Assembly (NCBI RefSeq): GCF_006381105.1
Contig: NZ_VDET01000021.1
Span: 1 to 64,000, forward strand
Direction of reading: 5' to 3'
Length of the DNA stretch: 64,000 nucleotides
From: Flavicella sediminum
GTDB lineage: Bacteria; Bacteroidota; Bacteroidia; Flavobacteriales; Flavobacteriaceae
Shown here one piece after another: positions 19,880-29,902 of the stretch. The notes beneath the pieces were generated by a model. It was not told the DNA's origin, did no database searches, and saw only the letters and a program-made list of their open reading frames with translations. The position numbers and the translations under genes were made by a program. Numbering within the stretch: position 1 is the first letter of the stretch; each line of letters begins with the position of its first letter.

Positions 19880-21739
19880 ATGAAGTTAAAACAATTTTTT
19901 AAACTCCCTGAAAATCAATTCAAAAAGGGAATTAATTCAACCTCTTATTTCTTGCTTTTATTTGCATTGTTTTCTTTCGTTTCTTGCAAAGAAAAAGAAG
20001 GAAAGACTGCAGGTGAAAAAAAGAAACCGAATATTGTTTTTGTAATTACCGATGATCAAGGGTATGGAGATTTAGGACATACAGGAAATCCGATTATCAA
20101 AACACCTACCATTGATAAATTTGCAACTGAGTCTGTGAGTTTAACAAATTACCATGTGGGTACTACATGTGCACCTACTAGAGCAGGTTTGCTAACAGGA
20201 AGAAATTGCAATAGAAATGGAGTTTGGCATACCATTATGGGGGCTTCTATGTTGAATAGAGAAGAAGTTACGATGGCAGATGTGTTGCAGCAATCTGGCT
20301 ATAAAACAGGTATGTTTGGAAAATGGCATTTGGGAGATAACCATCCGTTTAGACCGTATGAAAGAGGTTTTGATGAAGCTTTTTACCACGGTGGTGGTGG
20401 GGTGGGTCAAACACCAGATTATTGGGATAATGATTATTTTGATGATTCTTACTACAGAAATGGTGTTCCAGAAAAACAAGAAGGCTATTGTACTGATATT
20501 TGGTTTGATGAAGCCATGCGTTTTATTGAAGCTAAAAAAGAAGATCCTTTCTTTTGTTATTTGAGTTTAAATGCTCCACATGGTCCTTATAATGTGCCTA
20601 AAGAGTATTATGATATGTACAAAGATGAAACTGCTATTAGTGAAAAACAAAAGCGTTTTTATGGAATGATTACCAATATTGATGACAATTTTTCTAAGTT
20701 GTTGACTAAATTGGAAAGCCTTGGAATTGCTGACAATACAATTATTGTTTTTACAACAGATAACGGAACAGCTAGAGGTTATAAAGTTGATGAGAAATCA
20801 AATAAATTACTAGGCTACAATGCTGGAATGCGTGGTACTAAAGGAAGTGAGTATGACGGAGGTCATCGTGTACCTTTTATTGTTAGATGGCCAGATGGTG
20901 GTTTGACAGGAGGAAAAAGCTTGGGGAACTTAGTAGCACATGTAGATATGTTACCAACGTTTATGGGCTTAACAGGACAAAAATTTACTCCAACAAAAAC
21001 CATGGATGGTGCAGATTTGAGTTCTTATTTATTAGGAACAGCTGAAGCTCCTAAAAGATATTTAGTAACAGATACACAGCGTGTGCCTTGGCCTGTAAAA
21101 GGAAAGAACAGTTGCGTGATGGATGATAACTGGAGATTGATCAAAGGACGTGAGTTGTATAATATTTCTGAAGATCCGGGACAGGAACATAATATTGCCG
21201 ATGCACATCCTGAAAAAGTAGCAGAAATGAATGCTTTTTATGAAAGTTGGTGGAAAGACGTTATCAAGGAAACAAAATTTTCTGTGATTAATTTAGGTGT
21301 GGATAAAATAGATGCTTTGTCTTGTCATGATGCACGTACAATAGATTTTTACCCACCTTGGAACCAACAATTAATTAGAGCTGGTAAACCTATGGAGCCT
21401 GCTCCATTTACGGTAAACTTTGTAAAAGCAGGTAAGTATAAATTTCATTTAAGAAGATGGCCAGCAGAAAGTGGCTTGGCACTTGGTGCAGATTTGAAAG
21501 ATGGAAGAGCAGCTACCTCACATACAGAAGAAATTGTGAATGGAAATGCATTGAAGTTTAAAAAAGCTTATTTAAAAATAGGGAAAAACAAAGTAGAAGT
21601 AGCTGTAGATAATAAGGCAACAGCGGCTGTATTAGAAATGGAAGTTGCTGAAGGTGAAACAGAGCTACTAGCTTATTTTGATATGCTTAACGGAAAACCT
21701 TGCAATGCGTTTTATATTGATGTTGAAAAAATAGACTAA
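19880..21739 (+). CDS. S1-family sulfatase with C-terminal accessory domain, lipoprotein
   Basis: 619 aa. Lipobox in FSFVSCKEK (Cys36). Core motifs: VITDDQGYGDLGHTGNP, formylglycine motif CAPTR with Cys97, GKWHLGDN, FTTDNGTARG, GGHRVPFIVRWPDGG. It is longer than typical S1 enzymes: residues about 480-619 form an extra domain, probably beta-rich, beginning near DALSCHDARTIDFYPPWNQQ. It is second gene of the unit started by box 2 and is followed by a strong terminator. The arylsulfatase A-like branch is likely; subfamily and sulfate position are not readable here. Confidence 0.9.
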   Translation: MKLKQFFKLPENQFKKGINSTSYFLLLFALFSFVSCKEKEGKTAGEKKKPNIVFVITDDQGYGDLGHTGNPIIKTPTIDKFATESVSLTNYHVGTTCAPTRAGLLTGRNCNRNGVWHTIMGASMLNREEVTMADVLQQSGYKTGMFGKWHLGDNHPFRPYERGFDEAFYHGGGGVGQTPDYWDNDYFDDSYYRNGVPEKQEGYCTDIWFDEAMRFIEAKKEDPFFCYLSLNAPHGPYNVPKEYYDMYKDETAISEKQKRFYGMITNIDDNFSKLLTKLESLGIADNTIIVFTTDNGTARGYKVDEKSNKLLGYNAGMRGTKGSEYDGGHRVPFIVRWPDGGLTGGKSLGNLVAHVDMLPTFMGLTGQKFTPTKTMDGADLSSYLLGTAEAPKRYLVTDTQRVPWPVKGKNSCVMDDNWRLIKGRELYNISEDPGQEHNIADAHPEKVAEMNAFYESWWKDVIKETKFSVINLGVDKIDALSCHDARTIDFYPPWNQQLIRAGKPMEPAPFTVNFVKAGKYKFHLRRWPAESGLALGADLKDGRAATSHTEEIVNGNALKFKKAYLKIGKNKVEVAVDNKATAAVLEMEVAEGETELLAYFDMLNGKPCNAFYIDVEKID

Positions 21740-21772
21740 AGATTTATCCTTTTTACGATAAGCGTATTTCAG

Positions 21773-21811
21773 AAAAGGTCATTCTAAATGTATTTAGAAT
21801 GACCTTTTTTT
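21773..21811 (+). terminator. Strong Rho-independent terminator
   Basis: A 17-bp stem, AAAAGGTCATTCTAAAT (21773-21789) with ATTTAGAATGACCTTTT, two-base loop and T run, closing the 18296-21739 operon. Confidence 0.9.
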
Positions 21812-22611
21812 GTACACCAAAGTATCTGATTTTATAAAACTTTCTTTCTCTATAGGAGGGTGAAGGAAGCTATGAATTCTTTTTTATCCGACTTACAACT
21901 CATCAACCATGCATACATTGTTTTAATTTGTTTGGTGAATTTTACGCCACTTATATTTCAAATTGAGTTCCTGCTAATTGAAGGTTGATGTCGTTTTTGT
22001 CAAGTTGCTAAATGGGTACAGTATAAAAAAACTTAGTAACGAAACTGATTGTATAGCTACCAATGAATGCAATTGTTGAATATCGCAAATGGAGTCATGT
22101 CTGAATGTGTTTTAACTTAAGGCTTCAGGTATTGGTTAGCGTGTATTTACAAGGTAAATATCTATTGGATAAGAGGAATATACGTTAAGTAATTGGTCTT
22201 ATTGAAAAAGGCTATTGGAGAATGCTCTATATAGTCTTACACAAAGTATAGCTTGATGTGGCAAGGAGTTTATTGTACCCGTATAGTTGTATATAGGAGG
22301 GGGGAAAAGTGTAACGACACAAATATTTTATTCTGAGTAGCGATAAATGATTTTAGGGAAAAAATAAATGCTAGTCGTTCAAAAATAACGTGCCGTTATA
22401 CTAAGTTACGCAGGGGTAGTAGCGTTCTAAGGTGTGGATATAATATTATTTTTTTATAAGCTTTAGAGAGGGGCTAATAAACACCTTCCAGTTTTTTTAT
22501 TTAAGTGAAATTTTGTTCCAACTAAATATTGGGCTGTTTTTTAAAGGAACCATATGTATGGAAACAAATCAAAAACAAGTGGCAACTTTTAGTTGGAACG
22601 ATATTTTTTAT
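21812..22611. other. 800-bp region without a recognisable gene
   Basis: It lies between two convergent units. I find no credible reading frame, tRNA-like fold or insertion-sequence ends. Short patches are somewhat richer in G and C than their surroundings, for example around 22290-22440, which could be decayed coding sequence or an RNA. It is the longest geneless stretch in the window. Confidence 0.5.
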
Positions 22612-24417
22612 TTAATGATTTACAGGAACTAAAACAATCGATTTTAAGCTAGATGATTTAGGATTTCCTTCCACTAAAGAAACAGAAATGCTATGTTTTC
22701 CAGGTTTTTTAAACTCTAAAATCCCCATTTTGTAATCAACGTATTTTGCCGTTGCAGCTTGTTGATTTTGAATACGAATGTCTTCATCTGTTTCAATTTT
22801 CCATACCAATCTGTCTTCACCAGCATAACAAAGATTTACATAGTAATATCCAGCTTTTTGAACATTTACATCCCAAGTAACCTGACCATTTTTTTCCCAA
22901 TTACCAACTTGATTGGCATGTTTCCATTCTCCAAACTTTTCCATCCAACGGATGTTCTTTTGCTCCGCATTGCTAACGTTTCCAAATTCAGTAATTAATT
23001 CAGTTTCTCTATTTGGGTAAATTCCTAATTCTTTGTCATCAACTGCTACTTTAGTTTTACTGGTCAACTCAATAATAGAAATAAGTTTTTCTGGTGCTTT
23101 AAATGGTACGTCAAAAACAACCCAATTATCTTTAGTTTGTGTGAATTTAATTTTCACACTTTTCCCTTCTGGATTTAAAATTTTTGCCGATTTAATTTTT
23201 GTCTTTACACCAGGTACGTATAATTTTCCATCCGTAGGCCAATCTGAAACCGCTAAAAACATAGCATTGTCTTTCGTTGTTACATCACCCCAAGGTAATT
23301 TGTATTCCCAAGGAGAAGGATCAGCATCATAAACAACTTGTGGGTAACGTTTCAACCATTTTCCAGTCTCTCTTAAAAATTCAGCACCAATTTCAGGAAC
23401 TGTACCTAAATTGTTTGGCCCTACATTAAATAAGTAAGAACCTCCACGTGCCACAGTTTCTACCAATCTTGATAAAATGACTTTAGGACTCTTAAAATTA
23501 TTGTCGTACCAAGCATACGACCAAGAATCGTTATTGGTATCACAGGTTTCCCATAAACCATTAATTCGTTTGGTTGGAACCTCCATATCACCTACACTGG
23601 CATAATCTCCTAATCCGTAACCAACTCTACTACACATCATTGCCTTAGGTTGTAATTCTCTGACCATAGCCGCTAATTCTACGACGTATTCTTTTTTCAT
23701 ATCACCAGGGGTATCAAACCATACAAAATCTATTTGACCATAGTTTGTACAAATTTCTTTAACCTGGGGTTTACATTTGTTATAGAAATAGTCTTTAAAA
23801 GTAGCTTCTTTACCATTGGCATCTGTTTTTGGCCCTCTAGCTCCTCCAGGAGTTGTCCAGTCTTGATTGTGTGAATAGTAAAAACCAAATCCAAGTCCAA
23901 GTTCATGACAAGCATTTGATAATTCATGCATCGGGTCTCTTCCAAATGGACTAGCATCTACAATGTCGAAATCACTTACTTTTGAGTCAAACATGGCAAA
24001 ACCTTCATGATGCTTACTTGTAATAACAATGTATTTCATTCCGGCATCTTTTGCCAATTGTGCTATTTTTTTTGCATCAAATTCTGTTGGGTTAAAATCA
24101 TTGGCAATTTTTTTATAATCGGCAACAGGAATACCTGCCATTCTAGGATTCATAATCCATTCGCCAATACCATAATATGTTTTATCATTCCATACGCCAC
24201 CTAAATTGGAAAATAAACCCCAATGGATAAACATACCAAAATTGCTTTCGTCAAAGAATTTTCCTTTTCCATTTTTTAAGGCATCTATTGAAACGCTGGT
24301 TTCACCCCACATTTCTTCCATTCCTTTCTCTTTCTTGTCTTGAGAAAAGCTTAGGTTTGAAATACATAAAACCGCTAAAACTAACAATACGTATTTGTTT
24401 CTATTTTTTAAAATCAT
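22612..24417 (-). CDS. GH29 alpha-L-fucosidase with C-terminal beta domain
   Basis: Exo-enzyme releasing alpha-L-fucose by a retaining mechanism. 601 aa, signal peptide ending near NLSFSQ. GH29 catalytic barrel: FGMFIHWGLFSNLGG near 60-73, VITSKHHEGFAMFDS near 131-145, FGFYYSHNQDW near 177-187, and nucleophile Asp235 in FVWFDTPG. YLFNVGPNNLG near 344-354 marks the barrel end. Residues about 365-601 hold beta-sandwich material, including a carbohydrate-binding-like C terminus (GKHSISVSLVEG). It is a single-gene unit under its own PUL box (box 8). Confidence 0.95.
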   Translation of the reverse strand: MILKNRNKYVLLVLAVLCISNLSFSQDKKEKGMEEMWGETSVSIDALKNGKGKFFDESNFGMFIHWGLFSNLGGVWNDKTYYGIGEWIMNPRMAGIPVADYKKIANDFNPTEFDAKKIAQLAKDAGMKYIVITSKHHEGFAMFDSKVSDFDIVDASPFGRDPMHELSNACHELGLGFGFYYSHNQDWTTPGGARGPKTDANGKEATFKDYFYNKCKPQVKEICTNYGQIDFVWFDTPGDMKKEYVVELAAMVRELQPKAMMCSRVGYGLGDYASVGDMEVPTKRINGLWETCDTNNDSWSYAWYDNNFKSPKVILSRLVETVARGGSYLFNVGPNNLGTVPEIGAEFLRETGKWLKRYPQVVYDADPSPWEYKLPWGDVTTKDNAMFLAVSDWPTDGKLYVPGVKTKIKSAKILNPEGKSVKIKFTQTKDNWVVFDVPFKAPEKLISIIELTSKTKVAVDDKELGIYPNRETELITEFGNVSNAEQKNIRWMEKFGEWKHANQVGNWEKNGQVTWDVNVQKAGYYYVNLCYAGEDRLVWKIETDEDIRIQNQQAATAKYVDYKMGILEFKKPGKHSISVSLVEGNPKSSSLKSIVLVPVNH

Positions 24418-24489
24418 CTCTTAAATTTTTTAATTTCCCTATCAATCGTAAAAATTATATTTTCTTTTTATTGAAAAGCTAATACACTA

Positions 24490-24546
24490 CAAAAGTAACT
24501 GTAGATGCTAGAAAATGACTTTCTCTGTTCTTTCATTCTATTGCTC
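24490..24546 (-). promoter_or_regulatory. PUL box 8 and activated promoter (GH29 gene)
   Basis: On the minus strand the box (24520-24546) reads GAGCAAT at its start and GAGAAA at its end with TGA in the middle. The perfect -7 element TACTTTTG (24490-24497) ends 30 nt after the box, one more than at the other eight. Confidence 0.75.
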
Positions 24547-24614
24547 AAATAGTGTTTTGTACTTAAAACAGTGGGCTATTTGTGTTTTTATTGCTTAAAA
24601 TGGTGGATAAACTA

Positions 24615-24655
24615 AAATCCCCCTGCTTTGCATAAATGAAAAGTCAGGGGGATTT
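24615..24655 (-). terminator. Terminator-like hairpin after susD
   Basis: AAATCCCCCTG (24615-24625) and CAGGGGGATTT (24645-24655), an 11-bp GC-rich perfect stem with a 19-nt loop, 20 nt past the susD stop. The T tract is short. Confidence 0.65.
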
Positions 24656-24674
24656 AAATTGCAACAATTACAAA

Positions 24675-26333
24675 TTAGTAACCTTCGTTTTGTTTCCAAC
24701 CATAGTTTAAGTTAATTTCTAACTGTGCTTGGGGTATTGGCCATAACCATTCATTGTCGGGCCATAATATTTTACCTGTAAAATCAGCTGATGCTGCTTT
24801 TAAAGTTCTAACAGAACCTTGTTCTGCTTCCCAAACAATATTTATGTCTTCCGTTGAGGTTGTAAGTCTGTCTGTACGAATCAAATCGAATTTACGTTTG
24901 TATTCACCTGCAAATTCACATCTTCTTTCTTTCCAAATAGCCAATCTAAAATCTTCTTGAGATAAGGCTGGAGTTAAATCGGCCAAGCCTGCTCTGTTTC
25001 TAATTCTGTTCACAGCGTTATAGGCTTCGTCACTTGGTGCTCCGTCAGCTTCATTTTGTGCTTCTGCAAAAATCAATAAAGCATCTGCAAATCGGTATAA
25101 GACTGTATTGTTGTCTGCATATCTAAAATCAGATCCTTCAACCAAAGTCAATACATCCGTATCAACAAATTTTCTAAACATTGGTTGCGTGAGGTATGTT
25201 GCTCCATTAGGAACGTCATATCTTGTTAAGATATTAAAATCTCTTCTTTCGTCACCATCTTCAAATTCATCGTATAAATGAGGGGTTGGTAAGAAAATAC
25301 CTGCATTGTTCGTTCTAGGAAATTTTAAATCATCTACAGTAGCTGTATTTCCGGTATCATTGCCATCTTTATCAAGTAAAACAGGAACATCAGTAGCTCT
25401 TCCCCAATAATCTTTTCCATTACTAGCAGCTCTTCCTTCACGTGTCATCCAGTTTCCAATATCAGTTATTGGAAGATAGGATATTTCTAACATAGATTCT
25501 TTAGAAAATGAGTTGTTTTTATCCCAAGCAACTCCATATGCAGGTGCTGTTGTTGAGGCTTCAAGATTTAATGAATGTGGTGAATTGTCTATTACATCTT
25601 TAGCCATGTCTCTAGCCAAAGCATAATTAGAAGCTTCTCCAAATACAAATTCACCTGTTGAAGTACGTCTTTTTCCAGCTCTTGTTAAATAAACTTCTGA
25701 CAAAATAAGTTTAGCGGTCCATTTAGTAATATGTCCATCATGCAATCCGTCAGAACAGTGTTCTCCTGCAAAAAGCAAGTCAGGAATAATAATTTGGTCA
25801 TAAATAGCATTTACATCTGACCTAGGAATTTCCCAGTTGGCTGCATTTGTAATGATTGGCATATCTCCATAAGCTCTGACTAAGTTGTAATAATAAAAAG
25901 CTCTAAGTGCTCTTGCTTCTCCAACAATGAGATTGATGATCGCTTCATCAATATCCATGGCAGAGGCATTTTTAATAACATTGTTTGCTCTTCCAATTCC
26001 AATCCACCAATCAAAATACACATCATGATTGTCGTCAAATAATTCAAACGAAGGTGTGATATTATGCTTAGCCATTGGAATGGTCCAAACATTACTTCCT
26101 TTTTTACTCACAACATCATCTGTGTATAAATCAATACACATCCATCGTCTACCAAAAACATTGGCCATTCTTTCATACACACCATCTACTGCATTTCTAG
26201 CATCTTCAGGAGTTTTGTAAAAATTTTCAGCAGCAATAAATGTTGGTGGTTCTTCATCTAAAAAATCACTACAAGAAACAAGTCCAAGCGAAATGAATAG
26301 AATAATTACTATATTTTTTATATTTTTTTTCAT
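24675..26333 (-). CDS. susD: SusD-like glycan-binding outer-membrane lipoprotein
   Basis: Surface lipoprotein that caps the SusC transporter and binds incoming oligosaccharides. 552 aa. Lipoprotein signal with Cys in GLVSCSDFLDEEPPTF (the usual SusD start). Helical TPR-like core with ARALRAFYYYNLVRAYGDMP near residues 140-160, and the conserved late segments FRYADNNTVLYRFADALLIFAEAQNEA, NRIRNRAGL and WKERRCEFAGEYKRKFDLIR. The C terminus ends PIPQAQLEINLNYGWKQNEGY. It lies 23 bp after susC in the same operon. Ligand inferred from neighbours: sulfated fucan oligosaccharides. Confidence 0.95.
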   Translation of the reverse strand: MKKNIKNIVIILFISLGLVSCSDFLDEEPPTFIAAENFYKTPEDARNAVDGVYERMANVFGRRWMCIDLYTDDVVSKKGSNVWTIPMAKHNITPSFELFDDNHDVYFDWWIGIGRANNVIKNASAMDIDEAIINLIVGEARALRAFYYYNLVRAYGDMPIITNAANWEIPRSDVNAIYDQIIIPDLLFAGEHCSDGLHDGHITKWTAKLILSEVYLTRAGKRRTSTGEFVFGEASNYALARDMAKDVIDNSPHSLNLEASTTAPAYGVAWDKNNSFSKESMLEISYLPITDIGNWMTREGRAASNGKDYWGRATDVPVLLDKDGNDTGNTATVDDLKFPRTNNAGIFLPTPHLYDEFEDGDERRDFNILTRYDVPNGATYLTQPMFRKFVDTDVLTLVEGSDFRYADNNTVLYRFADALLIFAEAQNEADGAPSDEAYNAVNRIRNRAGLADLTPALSQEDFRLAIWKERRCEFAGEYKRKFDLIRTDRLTTSTEDINIVWEAEQGSVRTLKAASADFTGKILWPDNEWLWPIPQAQLEINLNYGWKQNEGY

Positions 26334-26356
26334 AATCTATATCTTATAAATAGTTA

Positions 26357-29300
26357 CTAAAACTTTAATTTTACTCCGACTCTTAGTATTCTTGCTAAAG
26401 GATAAGCTCCTTTATCATGACCTATTGCTCTTGTTGCAGAACCTCTAATAGAAACATCAGGAGAGTATCCTGTATATTTGGTCCAAGTATATAAGTTAGA
26501 AGCTGAAGCATAGATTCTAAATGAGGATAGATTCATTTTTTCAACTGTAGATTTCGGAAATGAATATCCAACAGTAATGTTTTGTAAACGAACAAAAGAA
26601 CCATCTTCTATATATCTTGAACTAAAGATGCTTTGTCTGTTTTCAGTACTAACTCTTGGATAAACTGCACTAGGGTTTTCTGGAGTCCATCTTTCCATAA
26701 CAATTGCCAAGGCTTGTCTATCCGCAAATTCAAATAATCTCATGTTTTGAATGGCAGCAATATCTTTTCCTATTTGAGAGTCAATAAAGAAGGAAAGATC
26801 TACGTTTCCAAAAGTAAACGAATTGTTAATTCCAAAGGAAACATCTGGTTGTGCACGTCCAATTACTTGTCTGTCAGCTTCATTGAAATCTCCACTTCCA
26901 TCCAAATCTTCATACAACTGATCTCCAGGTCTGCTTCTATCAGCGGTAGCAGGTACGCCTCCGTTAAATCCATTTACAAAGGTATAATCACCGCGAGTAG
27001 GATCTGCATTGTATAAATCAATTTGTTCTTGATTAGTTAAACCTTGAAATTCTACAAAATCATCAAACTGTGCAATTCCTGTAGTTTGGTATCCGTAAAA
27101 AGCACCTACTTCTTCTCCAATAATTAAACGCTGTGTTCCTCCAGGAATGTAACCAGGATCCCAACCACTTTGTATATAATCGGATCCCATCTGGGTGATC
27201 ACAGTTTTTCCAGTACCTAAATTAGCATTTACGGTCCAAGAAAATTTCTTATTATTTATAATATGGGCTTTAACATCCATTTCAAATCCTTCGGTTTGCA
27301 ATTGTCCAAAATTTTCAGTGTAGGTACTAAAGCCAGATTGAATAGCAATGGCGTTGTCTGCAAATAAAATATCATTTGTTTCTTTAAAATAATATTCAAA
27401 ACTACCTGTAACTCTGTTTTTTAATATTCCGTAATCGATAGCAAAATTTAACTGACTTGTTGTTTCCCAAGTAAGGTTTTCGTTTGTTAATTGACTTGGA
27501 CTATAGTAGGTAGTTAATGCTTCGTTAAAACCTGTAATTCCTGCTTCATACTGATCTAAAGATTGGTAAGCAGAAATTCCTTGATTTCCAGAAAAACCAT
27601 AACTGGTACGAATTTTTAACTCGTTTATAAAATCAATGTCTTCCATAAAGCTTTCTTTAGAAATTTTATAGGCAATGGCAGCAGCTGGGAAAAATGCCCA
27701 TTTGTTGTTTGCAGAAAATTTTGAAGAACCTTCATATCTACCTGTTAAGGTGGCTAATATTTTACTTTTGTAGTTGTATGAAATTCTACCAAACCAAGAA
27801 GATAAAGCGGTCTTGGTGTAACTTACACGGTCAGGGTCGTTAAAAGTAGCTGTTTCCGGAGCATAAAAAGATAATAAGTCATTTGGAAAACCAAAGTTGG
27901 AAACAAAAACGGCTTCAGATTCTGTAGACTCTAAGGACTGACCTATAAAAGCCGTAACGGAATGTTTTCCAAATTTACCTCTATAGTTTATCGTATTTGT
28001 AATTGTAGAACGTGTATTTCTTGTGTCAGAAGTTTTAGCTCTTCCTCCTTCAGAAAAACGACCTAAGACATCATTTTGGTAATAGCGTTTGGCGGTGTTT
28101 TTGTTTTGATGACTCAATGCTGTTTTAAACGTGAAATTTTTATTGAATTTGTAATCTAGCTTCATGCTACCTACTAATTGTGTCAATAAATTGCTGTATT
28201 CATTTGCTAATAGTGAAGTTAGCGGCGAGTACCCATCAAGAAATTCAGGGTCATCATCATCTTCATTTTCTATAAATTTTTCATAAGGTTTGGCATTAAA
28301 GGCTCTTTTAATTGCACTTGTAGCACCTTTCCCGTCATTGTCTCCTGTGTTCACAGCTTTTTGGTTAGAGGTAACATGCGCATAATTAATAGATGTACTA
28401 ACACTTAATTTTTCTGAAACAGCAGCTTTTAAATTAACTCGGGTCGTTATTCTATCTAAATCGGTACTTTGTACAACTCCTTCAGCACTTAAAATATTGG
28501 TTGAAATTAAATAGTTTAAGTTCTTGTCACCACCACTAAAATTAATATTGGTGTTAGAAGACATTCCAGTTCCAATAATTGTTTTTTGCCAATTTGTAGA
28601 TTCTAATAAACCCAAACGAGCAGAATCTAATTGAGTTGAATTACCAACGGTACCGTTCGCATGAAATTTCGATTCGTTGTTGATAATTGTATATTCATTA
28701 GCATCTAATAAGTTGATTAAATTAGGTACTTCTATAACAGAATAATCATGATCAATACGAATAACTCCTTTTCCTACTTTTCCAGTTTTTGTAGTAATTA
28801 AAACAACTCCATTTGCCCCTCTCGATCCATAAACAGCGGTTGATGATGCATCCTTCAAAACTTCAATAGATTGAATGTCTGCAGGATTGATCATTGATAA
28901 TGGACTGATACTAGAACTCTCTAAATCTTGATCTCCTAAACCAGCAGCGGCTGTGTTGTCCATAGGAACTCCGTCAATTACATATAAAGGTTCACTGCTT
29001 GTTAAAGAACTAAGTCCCCTAACAACAATAGATGCTGCAGAACCAGGCGCTCCAGAAGCTTGAGTTACAACCACCCCAGATGCTCTACCCGACAAGGCTT
29101 GTTCGATTCCGATTCCTCCAATTTTCGTAAGCTCTTCTGCTTTTATTGAAGATACAGAACCTGTTAAATCACTTTTCTTAACCGTACCATATCCAATAAC
29201 AACGACTTCTTCAAGTTCATTACTAGCTCTAGTAATAACGGCATTCAGAATAGTTGAATCACCTACAGTCATTTCTTTAGTTTCCATTCCTATAAAAGAA

Positions 29301-29506
29301 AACACCAAAACATCTCCTGTTTTTGCTTTCAAAGAGTAATAACCGTCAAAATCTGTTACGGTTCCTCTTGCAACTCCTTTAATTAAAACAGTCACTCCTA
29401 ATAGGGGCTCACCTGTTTCATCTTTTACGCTTCCAGTTATGTTTTTTTCTTGTGAAAAAACCCCAGTGCTAAACACTAGAAGGAAAATGGTTAAAATTTT
29501 TTTCAT
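26357..29506 (-). CDS. susC: SusC-like TonB-dependent outer-membrane transporter
   Basis: Active importer of oligosaccharides across the outer membrane. 1049 aa. Signal peptide MKKILTIFLLVFSTGVFSQ; carboxypeptidase-regulatory-like domain about 22-95 (GSVKDETGEPLLGVTVLIKG); the conserved EEVVVIGYGTVKKSDLTGSV at the start of the plug; plug domain to about 240 with VYGSRGANGVVLITTK; then a 22-strand-type barrel ending ARILRVGVKLKF. Paired with susD, it defines the PUL. It is the only SusCD pair in the window, so it probably serves the whole enzyme set. Expression is predicted from box 9. Confidence 0.97.
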   Translation of the reverse strand: MKKILTIFLLVFSTGVFSQEKNITGSVKDETGEPLLGVTVLIKGVARGTVTDFDGYYSLKAKTGDVLVFSFIGMETKEMTVGDSTILNAVITRASNELEEVVVIGYGTVKKSDLTGSVSSIKAEELTKIGGIGIEQALSGRASGVVVTQASGAPGSAASIVVRGLSSLTSSEPLYVIDGVPMDNTAAAGLGDQDLESSSISPLSMINPADIQSIEVLKDASSTAVYGSRGANGVVLITTKTGKVGKGVIRIDHDYSVIEVPNLINLLDANEYTIINNESKFHANGTVGNSTQLDSARLGLLESTNWQKTIIGTGMSSNTNINFSGGDKNLNYLISTNILSAEGVVQSTDLDRITTRVNLKAAVSEKLSVSTSINYAHVTSNQKAVNTGDNDGKGATSAIKRAFNAKPYEKFIENEDDDDPEFLDGYSPLTSLLANEYSNLLTQLVGSMKLDYKFNKNFTFKTALSHQNKNTAKRYYQNDVLGRFSEGGRAKTSDTRNTRSTITNTINYRGKFGKHSVTAFIGQSLESTESEAVFVSNFGFPNDLLSFYAPETATFNDPDRVSYTKTALSSWFGRISYNYKSKILATLTGRYEGSSKFSANNKWAFFPAAAIAYKISKESFMEDIDFINELKIRTSYGFSGNQGISAYQSLDQYEAGITGFNEALTTYYSPSQLTNENLTWETTSQLNFAIDYGILKNRVTGSFEYYFKETNDILFADNAIAIQSGFSTYTENFGQLQTEGFEMDVKAHIINNKKFSWTVNANLGTGKTVITQMGSDYIQSGWDPGYIPGGTQRLIIGEEVGAFYGYQTTGIAQFDDFVEFQGLTNQEQIDLYNADPTRGDYTFVNGFNGGVPATADRSRPGDQLYEDLDGSGDFNEADRQVIGRAQPDVSFGINNSFTFGNVDLSFFIDSQIGKDIAAIQNMRLFEFADRQALAIVMERWTPENPSAVYPRVSTENRQSIFSSRYIEDGSFVRLQNITVGYSFPKSTVEKMNLSSFRIYASASNLYTWTKYTGYSPDVSIRGSATRAIGHDKGAYPLARILRVGVKLKF

Positions 29507-29531
29507 ATTTATTTGTTAAAATTAGTTTAGG

Positions 29532-29587
29532 CTAATTTAGATAGATGCTTAAAAACAGACTTTCTTTAAATAACCATAAGTTTGCTC
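29532..29587 (-). promoter_or_regulatory. PUL box 9 and activated promoter (susCD)
   Basis: On the minus strand the box (29561-29587) starts GAGCAAA and ends AAAGAAA, with TGG in the centre. The -7-like element TAAATTAG (29532-29539) ends exactly 29 nt after the box. The leader before the susC start codon would be only about 20 nt. Confidence 0.65.
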
Positions 29588-29653
29588 ATTTTGTGCAATA
29601 TACCAAAACGCTAGGCTTTTCGTGGGCTTAGAGTTTTGAAAGTAAGTATAGGG

Positions 29654-29670
29654 ATTGAAATTATTTCAAT
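29654..29670. repeat. Palindrome in the susC/29903 control region
   Basis: ATTGAAAT and ATTTCAAT are perfect 8-bp inverted arms around one base. It sits midway between boxes 9 and 7. It could be an operator for a second regulator, but an AT-rich palindrome of this size can arise by chance. Confidence 0.35.
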
Positions 29671-29708
29671 TTAAGTAATTTTTAAGGAAGCTCTTTATTA
29701 GTCAATTT

Positions 29709-29764
29709 GAGCATGATTATGATGAATTCGAGAAAGCGTTATTTTGAATGGTTGTGTAATTTTA
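29709..29764 (+). promoter_or_regulatory. PUL box 7 and activated promoter (29903 operon)
   Basis: The box (29709-29735) starts GAGCA, has TGATGA in the middle and ends GAGAAA. The -7-like element TAATTTTA (29757-29764) ends exactly 29 nt after it. The predicted leader is about 130 nt. Confidence 0.7.
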
Positions 29765-29902
29765 TCCTATAAAAAAATAGTTATTGCCAAGTAGTTAGAA
29801 AATACTTTAACATTAGTGTTTGATGAAGTTAGTGTTAATTTTTTTTAAGATACTTATGCAACCCGTTGTTAGATTTAAAATAATTTTAAAAGAATGTCGG
29901 TC

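Larger units (their letters stand above)
29507..29902. other. Divergent control region between susC and the 29903 operon
   Basis: 396 bp without a gene. It contains box 9 facing susC, box 7 facing the 29903 operon, and a 17-bp symmetric palindrome between them. Both operons therefore probably respond to the same regulator. Confidence 0.7.

Noticed and set aside
22759-24482. Several frames antisense to the 22612 GH29 gene
   Set aside because: They lack homology and signals and are shadows of the real gene.
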